A DNA stretch of 30,307 bases. It comes from JAXMBX01 sp046349635 (GTDB taxonomy: Bacteria > Planctomycetota > Planctomycetia > Planctomycetales > Planctomycetaceae). Positions 11,053-21,782 of the stretch are shown piece after piece; the stretch's first letter is position 1; every line of letters starts with the position of its first letter. The stretch lies in the NCBI GenBank assembly GCA_046349635.1, contig JAXMBX010000058.1, forward strand, positions 1 through 30,307, in the 5' to 3' direction. The notes beneath the pieces were generated by a model. It was not told the DNA's origin. It worked only from the letters and a program-made list of their open reading frames with translations, and did no database searches. A program made the translations under genes and the position numbers.

Positions 11053-12021
11053 TCAAGGAAACACTTCCCCCAGAAACTTCAATATCTCCCCACGGCAGTA
11101 CTCATTCACCGGGACCGCCGCGTCCATCGTGTGGGGCCACCCCTCCAACCGGCAGTACTTGTGCTTCACCCCTAACTCCGTCAGACGCTTGTCCAGCGCA
11201 TCCGACTGCTCCACCGGCACGATCTCATCAATCGTCCCATGAAAGATCAGTGTCGGCGGGGCCCCCTTCTTCAAATGCGAAATCGGCGACGCCTCTTTCC
11301 ACAACTCCGGCGCCTCGTCATATGTCTTCAACAGGAAATCCTTCACCACTCCCTGTTTCTGGCCGAACTCCGTCGTCAGGTCATACGGGCCATACAGATC
11401 CACGATCGCATTCACATGGCTGCTGACGTCGTTGTTCCCGCCGTTCCCTTCCAGTTTCTTCTCATCAGCAGAATAACCCAGCATCATCGACAGGTGTCCG
11501 CCGGCTGACCCTCCAATCGCCACGATCTTCTCCGGGTCGACTCCCAGTGAGGCCGCGTTCTTCCGCATCCACCGTACCGCACACTTCGCATCCTCCACCG
11601 CGGCGGGGTAGGGGGCTTCCTTCGACAACCGGTAGCTGATCGTCGCCGCCACGTATCCCCTGTCCGCGAAGTATCCCGTGTACACCTGGTAATCCTTCCG
11701 CGAACCTGCCTTCCACCCACCCCCGTGAATGAAGATCAGCCCCGGCACCGGCTTCGCCTTCTTCTCCTTCGGCTTGTACAGATCCAGCAGTAGCGCCCGC
11801 TCTCCCACCTTCCCGTACTCCACATCCTTCTGCACCTCAACCGTCTCCGGCGCAACCGCATCCTTGTTGACCAGCTTCACCAGTCCCAGCGCCGCCGCCG
11901 ACATCAACTCCGCCCGGGACTTATACCCCCGCGGCGGCGTCAACTCCTTCGCCTCCTCCCCCCGGACGCACATCCCCACCAGCAACACCCACACGACCCC
12001 GTATCGCCACAGATTTTTCAT
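11053..12021 (-). CDS. Exported esterase/lipase, BD-FAE / hormone-sensitive-lipase-like alpha/beta hydrolase
   Basis: An intact 322-residue protein with a Sec signal (residues 1-21, WVLLVGMCVRG). The alpha/beta hydrolase signatures are complete: oxyanion-hole HGGGW (99-103), nucleophile elbow GGSAGG (170-175, Ser172), acid Asp265 in HGTIDEIVP and His297 in GWPHTMDA. FIHGGGWKAGSRKDY and YRLSKEAPYPAAVEDAKCAV place it in the planctomycete esterase group related to bifunctional feruloyl/acetyl-xylan esterases and hormone-sensitive lipases. It is likely periplasmic and could remove ester groups from polysaccharides; that is inference. It is divergent from rhaA (135 bp between starts) and convergent with the ThuA fusion. 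Codons often end in G, unlike plus-strand genes, which prefer C. Confidence 0.9.
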   Translation of the reverse strand: MKNLWRYGVVWVLLVGMCVRGEEAKELTPPRGYKSRAELMSAAALGLVKLVNKDAVAPETVEVQKDVEYGKVGERALLLDLYKPKEKKAKPVPGLIFIHGGGWKAGSRKDYQVYTGYFADRGYVAATISYRLSKEAPYPAAVEDAKCAVRWMRKNAASLGVDPEKIVAIGGSAGGHLSMMLGYSADEKKLEGNGGNNDVSSHVNAIVDLYGPYDLTTEFGQKQGVVKDFLLKTYDEAPELWKEASPISHLKKGAPPTLIFHGTIDEIVPVEQSDALDKRLTELGVKHKYCRLEGWPHTMDAAVPVNEYCRGEILKFLGEVFP

Positions 12022-12055
12022 CTCCAGATCCCTGCTTTCTACTCGCGGCTCTCTG

Positions 12056-12084
12056 TTGTGCCCGCCCTCTTAACCTGAAATAAT
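12056..12084 (+). promoter_or_regulatory. Candidate promoter of the rhamnose cluster
   Basis: TTGTGC (12056-12061) and AATAAT (12079-12084) are separated by 17 bp and lie 72 bp upstream of rhaA, in the 135-bp gap to the divergent esterase. The spacing is ideal for a sigma-70 promoter, but the match was found by eye in a short AT-rich patch and no operator was recognised. Confidence 0.35.
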
Positions 12085-12156
12085 CGACCTTTTCACCACT
12101 CATACTGACGAACACCTCCTTCGGTTGCAAACACCGAACACGGATACCACGTTTCC

Positions 12157-13428
12157 ATGCACTCCTCCGATCAGGAAGTCGAGCACCTCTATCGCCACGC
12201 CCAGGCCACCTACGCCCGCTGGGGTGTCGATACCGATGACGTTCTAAAACGAGCCGCGACGATCCCCATCTCTCTCCACTGCTGGCAGGGGGATGACGTC
12301 GCCGGTTTCGAAAACTCCGGCTCCGACATCGGTGGCGGCCTCGCCGTCACCGGCAACTACCCCGGCCGCGCCCGCACTCCGGATGAACTTCGCCAGGACC
12401 TCGACCTCGCCGCCGCTCTCATCCCCGGCCCTCTGCGACTCAACCTCCACGCCTCATACGCCGAAACCGATGGCCACAAGGTTGAACGCGATGCCCTCCT
12501 TCCCGCGCACTTCCAGCGCTGGATCGACTGGGCCCGTGTCAAACAGTTCGGCCTCGACTTCAACTCCACCTTCTTCGCCCACCCCCTGGCCGCGTCGGGA
12601 CTGACCCTCACCCATCCCGACCCCGCCATCCGCGACTTCTGGATTCGTCACGGCCAGGTCTCCCGCCGGATCGCCGCTGAGATGGGCCGGAGTCTCGGCT
12701 CTTCCTGCATCAATAATCTCTGGATCCCCGACGGCTCCAAGGACACCCCCATCGATCGCGCCGCCCCGCGCGAACGCCTGACCCAAGCCCTCGACGAGGT
12801 CTTTTCTGAACTGATCGATCCCCAATTCCAACGGGATGCCGTCGAAGCCAAACTCTTCGGCCTCGGCTCCGAATCCTACGTCGCCGGTTCGCACGAATAC
12901 TACCTCGGCTACGCCATCAGCCGTCAGAAAATCCTCTGCCTCGACGCGGGCCACTTCCACCCCACCGAAACCATCTCCGACAAGATCACCAGTGTCCTGC
13001 AGTGGCTCCCCGAACTCCTCCTCCACGTCAGCCGCGGCATCCGCTGGGACAGCGACCATGTCGTCACTCTCACCGACGACCTGCAGGCCATCACCTTCGA
13101 AGTCGTCCGCAACAACTATCTCGACCGCGTTCACTTCGGGCTCGATTTCTTCGACGCCAGCATCAACCGCATCGCCGCCTGGGTCGTCGGTACCCGCGCC
13201 CTCCGCAAAGCGCTCCTCTACGCGCTCCTCGAACCGACCGCCATGCTGCGACAGTTCGAAGCCGAAGGAAACTTCACCGCTCGGCTGGCCCTGCTGGAAG
13301 AATGCCGTTCGCTCCCCTGGGGACATGTCTGGGATTACTTCTGTCTGACAAACCAGGTTCCCGTGGGCCCCGCCTGGCTCGACCAGATCCGCCACCACGA
13401 ACAACACGTCCTCAGTCAACGCTCTTGA
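12157..13428 (+). CDS. rhaA: L-rhamnose isomerase
   Basis: An intact 423-residue protein that aligns from end to end, from memory, with Escherichia coli RhaA (about 419 residues). Shared blocks include ISLHCWQGDDVAGFEN, IPGPLRLNLHA, FGLDFNSTFFAHPL, LWIPDGSKD, CLDAGHFHPTETISDKI, RWDSDHVV and VHFGLDFFDASINRIAAWV. The metal-binding His and Asp residues of the family correspond to His266 and Asp298/Asp300. The enzyme converts L-rhamnose to L-rhamnulose in the cytoplasm, the first step of L-rhamnose catabolism. The start ATG 12157 agrees with the family N-terminus, although no strong ribosome-binding site is visible. It is the first gene of a tight cluster with a sugar ABC transporter (18 bp to the next start), which identifies the transporter's likely substrate. 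No rhamnulokinase or aldolase is adjacent. Confidence 0.97.
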   Translation: MHSSDQEVEHLYRHAQATYARWGVDTDDVLKRAATIPISLHCWQGDDVAGFENSGSDIGGGLAVTGNYPGRARTPDELRQDLDLAAALIPGPLRLNLHASYAETDGHKVERDALLPAHFQRWIDWARVKQFGLDFNSTFFAHPLAASGLTLTHPDPAIRDFWIRHGQVSRRIAAEMGRSLGSSCINNLWIPDGSKDTPIDRAAPRERLTQALDEVFSELIDPQFQRDAVEAKLFGLGSESYVAGSHEYYLGYAISRQKILCLDAGHFHPTETISDKITSVLQWLPELLLHVSRGIRWDSDHVVTLTDDLQAITFEVVRNNYLDRVHFGLDFFDASINRIAAWVVGTRALRKALLYALLEPTAMLRQFEAEGNFTARLALLEECRSLPWGHVWDYFCLTNQVPVGPAWLDQIRHHEQHVLSQRS

Positions 13429-13446
13429 GCTTCACCGGAATCTGTC

Positions 13447-14947
<1,501 letters not shown>

Positions 14948-14951
<4 letters not shown>

Positions 14952-15877
14952 TCGCTCGTTATCGCCGCGAAATCTCCGTCACCGTCGCCAATGCGCTCCT
15001 CCTCGGCATCCTTGCCGTCGCGGCCCCGGGCTTCTTCAAGCCCCAGCAACTCCAGGCCTTCATCGTCACCACCGCCCCCGTCCTCGTCGTTGCAGTCGGC
15101 ATGACTCTCGTCATGCTCACCAGACAGATCGACATCTCCGTCGGCTCGCAATTCTCCCTCCTCGGGATCATTGCCGGTCTCCTTTCCGCCGCCGGTTGCC
15201 CCATGCCGGTTGTCATCATCCTGACCATCGTTTGCGGCATGGGCTTCGGCGCCATCAATGGGACCCTCGTCGCCATCTGGGGTCTCCCACCCATCGTCGT
15301 CACCCTCGCCATGATGGTCATCCTCCGCGAATCCCTCGGCTGGTGGCGCGAAGGGGAATTCGTCCGCAATCTTCCCGACGGCTTTCAGTGGTTCGGAGCA
15401 GGGCAGGACGCGGGACAGTGGATCGTCGTTGCCGCCGCCGTCTTGATTCTGCTCCTCTTTAGTTGGGCGTTACGATATCTCCCCCTCGGTCGTGCCGTTT
15501 ACGCCACTGGCTCCGCCCCCGAGGCCGCCCGTCTCATGGGGATCCGCCCCCGCGCCGTCGTCTTCTCCGTCTTCACCGTCATGGGAGGTCTCGTCGGTCT
15601 CGCCTCCCTTCTGAATGATGTCCGCTTTGCAAGCGTCGATCCTAAATCGGGCCAGGGTCTCGAACTCCAGGCCATCGCCGCCGTCGTCGTCGGTGGGACC
15701 GCCGTCTCCGGGGGGCGCGGCACGCTTCTCGGCACGCTCATCGGCGTTCTCCTCCTGGGCAGCATCGGCCCCGCACTCGTCCACCTGCATGCTCCTCCCC
15801 AATGGGAAAAAGCGATCCAAGGCGCCATCATCCTCCTGGCTGTCGCTTCCGATGCCTTCCGCAAGGAGCACAACTGA
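14948..15877 (+). CDS. rhaP: Sugar ABC transporter permease 1
   Basis: An intact 309-residue polytopic membrane protein of the RbsC/RhaP family with about eight to ten hydrophobic segments. Conserved positions include GMTLVMLTRQIDISVGS, INGTLVAIWGLPPIVVTLA, GSAPEAARLMGI and the cytoplasmic-loop motif AVVVGGTAVSGGRGTLLGT near the C-terminus. It starts with GTG at 14948, overlapping the ATPase stop codon by four bases, and ends two bases before the next permease's ATG, so the three genes are almost certainly co-translated. It should form the transmembrane channel with the second permease. The E. coli autoinducer-2 and ribose permeases are relatives, but the cluster context favours L-rhamnose. 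Confidence 0.9.
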
Positions 15878-15879
15878 TC

Positions 15880-16874
15880 ATGGCTCAACCTTTACGTGCG
15901 ATTCGCGATCTCATCACCTCCCAGCAGGGGATCCTGATCCTCTTCCTGCTCATCGAGTCCGCGATCTTCTGCTTCACCGGCCAGAACTTCGCCACAGTCG
16001 GCAACGGATTCGAACTCCTGCGTCTCTCCGTGGAAATCGGCCTCCTTGCCGTCGCCATCACTCCCGTCATCATCACAGGGGGCATCGACCTCTCCGTCGG
16101 CTCCCTCCTCGGTCTCTCCGCTGTGATCTTCGGCAAACTCTGGCGCGACGCCGAACTTCCTATCCCTGTCGCGGCACTCTGCACCTGTCTCGTCGGCACA
16201 CTCTGCGGCCTCTTTAATGGCCTGCTCGTCACCCGCTTTCGCATCCCGCCTTTGATTGTCACACTGGGCACGTTCTCTCTCTTCCGGGGTCTCGCCGAAG
16301 GGATCACCCAGGGGATCGATAACTTCGTCGGCTTCCCCGAATCTTTCCTCGCCCTCGGCAACGGCTACTACTTCAACACCATCCCCGCTCAACTTCCAAT
16401 CTTCATCCTCGTCGCCGTAGCCTTCTGGATTCTGCTCCATCGCACCACGATCGGCCGCGCCTGGGTCGCCATTGGCTTCTCTCCCGAAGCCGCCCGTTAT
16501 TCAGGCATCCCCGTCAATCGCCGCCTGCAGTTGGCTTATCTACTTTCCGGCTTGACCGCCTCGCTCGCCTCCATCGTTTACGTCGCCCGCTTAAGCCAGG
16601 CCAAGGCGGATGCCGGCACAAACTACGAACTCCTCGCCATCACCGCCGTCGTCCTCGGCGGAACCTCCATTTTCGGAGGCCGGGGCAGACCACGGCACCC
16701 TGCTCGGCCGTCATCGCCGTCTTGCAAAATGGCCTCCGCCCGTCAGACTATCCTGCGGAGTTCGCCGGTATTCTCTCCGGACTCCTTCATCGCCGCTATC
16801 GGTCTCCATCAATGGAATGTCCACCGCACCGGCCTCCATCGCCAGTCTTCATCACCACCCACGGAACCTGCGTC
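15880..16874 (+). CDS. rhaQ: Sugar ABC transporter permease 2, frameshifted near the end
   Basis: The second RbsC/RhaQ-type permease starts at ATG 15880, two bases after the previous stop. It is open in one frame to about 16685: IEIGLLAVAITPVIITGGID then LSVGSLLGL, VTRFRIPPLIVTLGT, GFSPEAARYSGI and AVVLGGTSIFGGRG. Here a base is added in the run after GGRG; correct reading continues in the next frame as HGTLLG and then AVLQNGLRPSDYPAEFAGIL, followed by at least one more shift. The true stop cannot be fixed; I give the last base before the binding-protein ATG as the limit. Several transmembrane helices are clear. It partners permease 1 in the inner membrane. Confidence 0.85.
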
Positions 16875-17910
16875 ATGGAAAACTTTCCTCGCGACTCTGC
16901 TCGCCTGCTTCGCTCTGACGACACTCGGCTGCCCCCAACCCGCGAACCAAAGCCAGCTCAATGCCCACTCCATCAGCCGCTCCTGAACCAAGCCCACGGC
17001 CGGTAAGCAGATCACCGTCGCCATGATGCCCAAGACCAAGGGGAACGCCTACTTCATTGCCTGCCGCAAGGGGGCCGACGAAGCCGCCAAGGAGCTGAAC
17101 GTCAAACTCATCTGGGACGGCCCCACCGATCCCGATCCCGCCAAGCAGAATGAAGTCGTCGACAACTGGATCACCCGCGGCGTGGATTGCATCGCCGTCG
17201 CCGCCGAAAATCGTGACGGCATCTCCACCGTTCTCCGCAAAGCTCAGGCCAAGGGGATCAAGGTCATCACCTGGGACGCCGATGCCCTCGCCGACGCCCG
17301 CAGTTTCTTCTGCAACCAGGCCACCCCGCAGGGAATCGCCAAGACCCTCATGGATCACGCGCACCGCATCCTCGGCGACGAAGGGGAATACGCCCTCATC
17401 CCCGCCTCGCTCACCGCCGGCAACATGATCGAATGGCAGAAGGAAATCGCCGCTTACAATGCCAAGCATTACCCCAAGCTCAAGCTCGCCACCACCCGCG
17501 CCTGCGACGACCTGCAGAAAAAGGCCTTTGACGAAACCAACACCATCATGAACGCGCACCCCAAGGTAAAGCTCATCATCGGCATCTGCACCCCGGCTGT
17601 CCCTGGTGCCGCCGAAGCGGTCAAGCAGGCCGGCCGCAAAGATGTCAAAGTCATCGGCCTCGCTCTCCCGCGCGATAATGCGAAATACGTCCATGAAGGG
17701 ATCACTGACTGCGTTGTCCTCTGGAACACCGCCGACCTCGGCTATCTCTCCGTTCACGCGGCCAAAGCCCTTGTCGAGGGCAAACTCAAGCCCGGCGACA
17801 AGGAGTTCACCTCCGGCCGCCTCGGAAAAATGCAGATTGAAGGGGACAACATCCTCCTCGGCACCCCGTTCACCTTCGACAAATCCAACATCGACAAATT
17901 CGATTTTTAA
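16875..17910 (+). CDS. rhaS: Sugar-binding lipoprotein of the ABC transporter, RhaS-like
   Basis: After removing one G at the start, the N-terminus reads MKTFLATLLACFALTTLGC, a lipoprotein signal whose lipobox ends in Cys, followed by a Pro/Ser/Ala-rich linker crossed by one or two further shifts (16957-16995). From about 17000 the frame is clean to the TAA at 17910: QITVAMMPKTKGNAYFIACR, GADEAAKELNVKLIWDGPTD, GVDCIAVAAENRDGIS, GIKVITWDADAL, KVIGLALPRDNAKYVHEG and the C-terminal NIDKFDF, all typical of the RhaS/LsrB group of periplasmic-binding-protein-like folds. It should bind rhamnose (or rhamnulose-like sugars) outside the cytoplasmic membrane, anchored by lipid, and deliver it to the two permeases. 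It follows permease 2 immediately. An autoinducer-2-like ligand is less likely because rhaA heads the cluster. Confidence 0.88.
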
Positions 17911-17943
17911 ATTCAATCTTATAGGTCTATTGGAGCAACTCTC

Positions 17944-18349
17944 ATGGGCAACAACGTCCAAATCATTCGTAATGACGACTTGAGTGGGACGAACCGGATA
18001 TCACTCTCGAAGAGTGGGTCGCCTATGTCAAAAGCGATCCTGAACTCTCTTTCGATGCCGAGATATTTCCAGGGATTAATGAAGCCCCTGTCTACCGGAC
18101 GAAGACGGAAATGGATAAGTGGAGGCAATTTATCGGCCCCGCGAGGACGGACCGGTCTTTAGACTGACCTACCGCGACTTCGATGGCCGCATCTTTGGAT
18201 AAAACAAAACTGGTACAACGAACCTTCCAGTATCGAACTTCGAAGAAAGATGGGGAAAATTGCTCAACATTTCTCAGCGAGAGTCGGGAGACTGTGAGGA
18301 AGAATCTGACTCGAAGGTAACATCATCGGTTATAGCTCCTGACAGCTAA
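17944..18349 (+). CDS. Small uncharacterised protein after the rhamnose cluster, frameshifted
   Basis: A good ribosome-binding site (TTGGAG, about 17929-17934) precedes ATG 17944, which starts MGNNVQIIRNDDL. With small frame corrections the sequence continues as EWDEPDITLEEWVAYVKSDP, ELSFDAEIFPGINEAPVYRT, REDGPVFRLTYRDFDGRIFG, NWYNEPSSIELRRKMGKIAQ, HFSARV, GDCEEESDSKV and stops at TAA 18349, giving about 135 residues. The C-terminal pattern (lysine-methionine, I-A, then a V-x-GD-acidic end) recalls small uncharacterised bacterial proteins that end in KM-xxIA-xxLGA-xVQGD-xGE; that is from memory and uncertain. No signal peptide or membrane segment is present. It lies 33 bp after rhaS and may be co-transcribed, but composition is AT-richer than its neighbours, so it may be a separate or acquired gene. 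Function unknown. Confidence 0.55.
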
Positions 18350-18432
18350 CTTCGGGATCCATACAGCCGCGGGGTCCTATACGCCATATACGTCTCCGAG
18401 AATCACTCAACAATTCACCTCGTGAGCACCCC

Positions 18433-19955
18433 ATGCGTCTCCTCATCCTTCTGGTCTCCATTCTCTTTGCTCCCTCTCGTGCCGTTCTTGCCTCCAAACC
18501 CAACTTCGTCATTATCCTCGCCGATGACCTCGGCTACGGCGACGTTCAGTGCTACAACCCCACCCGCGGCAAGATCCCCACTCCCAACATCGACCGTCTC
18601 GCTTCTGAAGGATGCGCTTCACCGACGGCCACTGCTCTTCCGCCTGCTGCTCCTCTCGATACGCACTCCTCACCGGCCGCTATCACTGGCGTAGAAAGCC
18701 GCCTGCAGCATGGCATCTGCCAGCTTTGGGAAACCGCTCATCACTCCCGACCGCATGACCATCGCCAACCCTGCCCAGAAGCAAGGCTATCGCACCGCGT
18801 GTATCGGCAGTGGCACCTGGGCTGGAACTGGCCCATCCCCGCCGACCAGATGCAGCACTTCAAAGGTCTCGGCGGACAGGCAGGGGCGGCGGTAAAATCG
18901 CCACCACCTTAGCCACCGACGAGCAGCGCCGCCTGGAAAAAGCCTTCTCGCAATCCATTCCCGGCGGGTCCCACCGCCGTCGGCTTCGATTTCTACTACG
19001 GTACCGACGTCCCCAACTGGCCCCCGTACTGCTTCATCGAAAACGAACGGCCCCGTGGCATCCCCACCGAACTCCTCCTGCGGGATCTCCTTCGCCGCCA
19101 GCAGGCCAGCCTCCAGGGCCCGGCTCTCATGATCCGAACCGATACTTCCCGCTGGGCAATCAAGCCGTGCAGTTCATCGCCGAATCCACCCGTAACCAGC
19201 AGCCTTTTCTCCTCTATCTCCCGCTCACTGCCTCGGCACACCCCATCGCCCCGCTGGAACGCTGGAAAGGGAAAAGCTCCGTCGGCCCTTACGGTGATTT
19301 CGTCATGCAGACGGATAACTTCGTCGGCCGCATTCTCGAAACTCAAATCAACCGGTGCCGCGAAAAACACGTTCGTTGTTTTCACAAGCGATAACGGCTG
19401 CTTTTCCGCGTCGCCGGAGTGGAGGAACTCGGAAGCCAAAAGGGCACTATCCCAGCGGCCCCCTCCGGCGACTACAAGGGCCTCCATCTATGAAGGGGGG
19501 GCACCGCATCCCGTTTATCGTCCGCTGGCCCGGTGTCGTCAAACCCGGCTCAATCTCAAATCAACTCGTCCATCAGGCCGACTCTTCTCCACGCTCGCCT
19601 CTATCTTGGAAGTCTCGATCCCCGACAATGCCGCCGAGGACAGCTTCAGCCTTATTCCTCTCCTGAAAGGGGAAGACAAGACCATCCGCACCCATGCGGT
19701 CAACACCTCCGCCCCCGGCCAACCCAGTTTTCGTAACAAGAACTGGAAGCTCATCCTCCCCGCCGAGAAGTCGAAACCTGTGGAACTCTACGACCTCGCG
19801 ACCGACCTCGCCGAGAAAACAACGTGGCTCCCCAAAACCAGCAACTTGTCGCCGACATGCAGACGCAGTTCGAACAACTCATCACCAACGGCCGCAGCAC
19901 TCCCGGCCCCACCCAGAAAAACGACGTCGAGGTTGTCCACTACCCGGCGAAATAG
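18433..19955 (+). CDS. Exported sulfatase (arylsulfatase type), frameshifted
   Basis: The protein begins at ATG 18433 with a Sec signal (LLILLVSILFAPSRAVLAS) and the sulfatase N-terminus KPNFVIILADDLGYGDVQCY, whose Asp pair binds calcium. After a shift near 18612 the frame reads RFTDGHCSSACCSSRYALLT then GRYHWR, the active-site strand. The formylglycine motif is read as C-C-S-S-R instead of C-x-P/A-x-R (see findings). Later blocks in other frames are GYRTACIG, WHLGWNWPIPADQMQHFKG, PFLLYLPLTASAHPIAPLE, TFVVFTSDNGC (metal site), GGHRIPFIVRWPGVVKPGS and NWKLILPAEKSKPVELYDL. The stop TAG is at 19953-19955 after NDVEVVHYPAK. It should cleave sulfate esters outside the cytoplasm, probably from a polysaccharide. 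A CehA/McbA-like gene follows after 22 bp. Confidence 0.85.
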
Positions 19956-19977
19956 TCCTCCCTCAGGATCTTCTTTC

Positions 19978-21557
19978 ATGCGATCCATCCGCCTGCTCCT
20001 CACGCTCCTGATCGCCGGCTTTCTCCTCCGCCTCTCCGCGGACACCTCGACTCCCACCACGTCTCTGCAGATCCGACTCGTCGACGCCCAGACTGATGCT
20101 CCCATTCCCGGCCTCATTCGCATTCGTGATTCCCGCGGCAACGTCGTTCACTCCCCTCAACTCCTCTCGCGCGGCCTCGGCCTGAATCGCGACAACACCA
20201 CCCCGCGTAACGCGCCATTCAGACTGGTCCGTCCTCCCGTCAGCTGCCACGATCTCCTCCTGGAGGCAAGCTGACCATCGACGCCATTTCAGGACTCGAA
20301 ACGGAACAAGCCACGCTCACTCTCGACACCGCTCAGCTTCCCGCCTCGGATGTCACGCTTAAACTCAAACGCTTCACAAATCTTTTCTTCCCAGAACTGG
20401 CGTTCCGCCAATACGCATCTCCACCTGATGAAACTCTCCCGCGCGGACGCCGACCGCTATCTGACCGAAATCCCCCGTGCTGACCGTCTCGATCTCCTCT
20501 TCGTCTCCTACCTCGAACGGGCCGGTGCCGATCAGGACTACATCTCCAACACCCTCACGACCGCCGATCTGCAAAAGTACCAGTCCGCCTCAGGGGTCCT
20601 CTTCGGCAACGGCGAAGAACACCGCCACAACTTCGGCTCCGGAGGCACAGGCTACGGACACGTCATGCTCCTCGACATCCCCCGCCTCATCCAGCCCGTC
20701 AGCATCGGTCCCGGGATCATGAAGACCGGCACCGACGGCATCCCCCTCCAGCGCGGCATCGATACCGCCCGCAAAGACAACGCGAAAATACTCTGGTGCC
20801 ACAACGCCTGGGGACGCGAAGCCCTCCCCAATGTCATCTCCCGCCGCATTGACGCTTTCAACATCTTCGACGGCAGCATCAACTCCACCTACGACGACCA
20901 GTTCTACCGCTTCCTGGATACCGGCTTCCCCGTCATCTTCTCCACAGGAACCGACTGGTTCCTGTACGACTTTTCCCCGCGTCTTCGTGCACGCCCCGGC
21001 TCACTCTCCGTCAAATCCTGGCTCGACCGCCTCACCACCGGCGCCACCTTCATCACCAACGAATTTCCTGGAATTCACCGTCGCCAATCAACCCATTGGC
21101 AGCACGCTGAAACTCACCAAGCCCGGCGAAGTCCCTGTCCACGCCCGCATCCAAAGCCGCGTCGATTTCAAAACTCTGGAACTCGTCCGCAACGGCACCG
21201 TCATCCGTACTCTGAATTCTCGTCCTGTCGGCGGTCACTTTGAAGCCGAACTTGATCTCTCGCTACCGATCGATGCTCCTGCTCGGCTGGCTCTCCGCAC
21301 GCCTCCACCACCGCTCGACAAAGACCCCCCGCCGACTCTCCCCACGGGGTCCGAAACGAACTCGGCCGCTGGCTCTTCGCCCACACGTCTCCGATCTACG
21401 TCGAAGTCGCCGCAAAAAGCACTTTGACCGCCGTGTTGCCGCAAGCCTCCTCGCTGATCTCATGCAGCCGCAGCAGGAAATCCGCACTTCGGCACCTTCG
21501 GTGACGACACTGAGCCGCGCCCCCGCGTCCTCTGCCCACCAGCCAACGCCTCCTTAA
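19978..21557 (+). CDS. CehA/McbA-family metallohydrolase (PHP-type), exported, frameshifted
   Basis: The start ATG 19978 has an AGGA ribosome-binding site 10 bp upstream and a Sec signal (RLLLTLLIAGFLLRLSA). A carboxypeptidase-regulatory-like beta domain (LQIRLVDAQTDAPIPGLIRI) comes first, then, after a shift near 20260, the PHP-like catalytic part: NWRSANTHLHLMKLSRADAD with the H-L-H metal pair, DLLFVSYLERAGADQDYI, EEHRHNFG, GYGHVMLLDI, ILWCHNAWGREALPN and FSTGTDWFLYDFS. A C-terminal beta-rich region follows (GEVPVHARIQSRVDFKTLEL). The last 60 codons are frame-uncertain; the outer stop TAA at 21555-21557 was used. Known CehA and McbA are carbamate/amide hydrolases, but planctomycete members are uncharacterised. 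It forms a pair with the sulfatase, convergent with the Gfo/Idh gene. Confidence 0.78.
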
Positions 21558-21560
21558 GAA

Positions 21561-21624
21561 CCTTCTCCCCGAGGGAGAAGGTGGCCCGTAGGGCCGGATG
21601 AGGGGGCTCGACAATCGTCTCTGA
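21561..21624. repeat. Dispersed intergenic repeat, copy 2
   Basis: A hairpin CCTTCTCCC / GGGAGAAGG (21561-21582) is followed by GGCCCGTAGGGCC and GGATGAGGGGGCTCG, ending with ACAATCGTCTCTGA. It has the same architecture and tail as copies at 4381-4439 and 24768-24838. It lies just after the CehA/McbA-like gene. Confidence 0.75.
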
Positions 21625-21649
21625 GTTCCCCAAAATAGACACAGCGCGC

Positions 21650-21678
21650 AAAAAAAGAGGCCCCCGTCTCCGGGAGCC
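21650..21678 (-). terminator. Rho-independent terminator of the Gfo/Idh/MocA gene
   Basis: On the minus strand the stem GGCTCCCG (21678-21671), loop GAGA and stem CGGGGGCC (21666-21659) pair over eight positions with one G-U wobble, followed by TCTTTTTTT. It is about 105 bp beyond the stop codon at 21783. Confidence 0.78.
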
Positions 21679-21702
21679 TTCTTCGCATCCTTTGATCAAC
21701 AT

Positions 21703-21775
21703 TCACGACATGCGGTTGGTGACCAGACTGGACGAGCTTACGTCAAAATCGTACTTCGTCCAGAGCATGTCGTGA
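21703..21775. repeat. Nested inverted repeat in the 3' region of the Gfo/Idh gene
   Basis: Outer arms TCACGACATGC (21703-21713) and GCATGTCGTGA (21765-21775) are perfect over 11 bp. Inner arms CTGGACGA (21728-21735) and TCGTCCAG (21756-21763) are perfect over 8 bp. The left internal bulge carries GCGGTTGGTGACCA (21712-21725), which also occurs at 4464-4477. It ends 7 bp from the stop codon of the oxidoreductase and precedes the terminator. Confidence 0.75.
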
Positions 21776-21782
21776 TATCAAA

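Noticed and set aside
12454..13419. 321-codon minus-strand open frame
   Set aside because: It is antisense to rhaA, which aligns over its whole length; the acidic, low-complexity translation is a by-product of C-ending codons.
16873..17961. 362-codon minus-strand open frame
   Set aside because: It is antisense to the RhaS-like binding protein and has no recognisable features.
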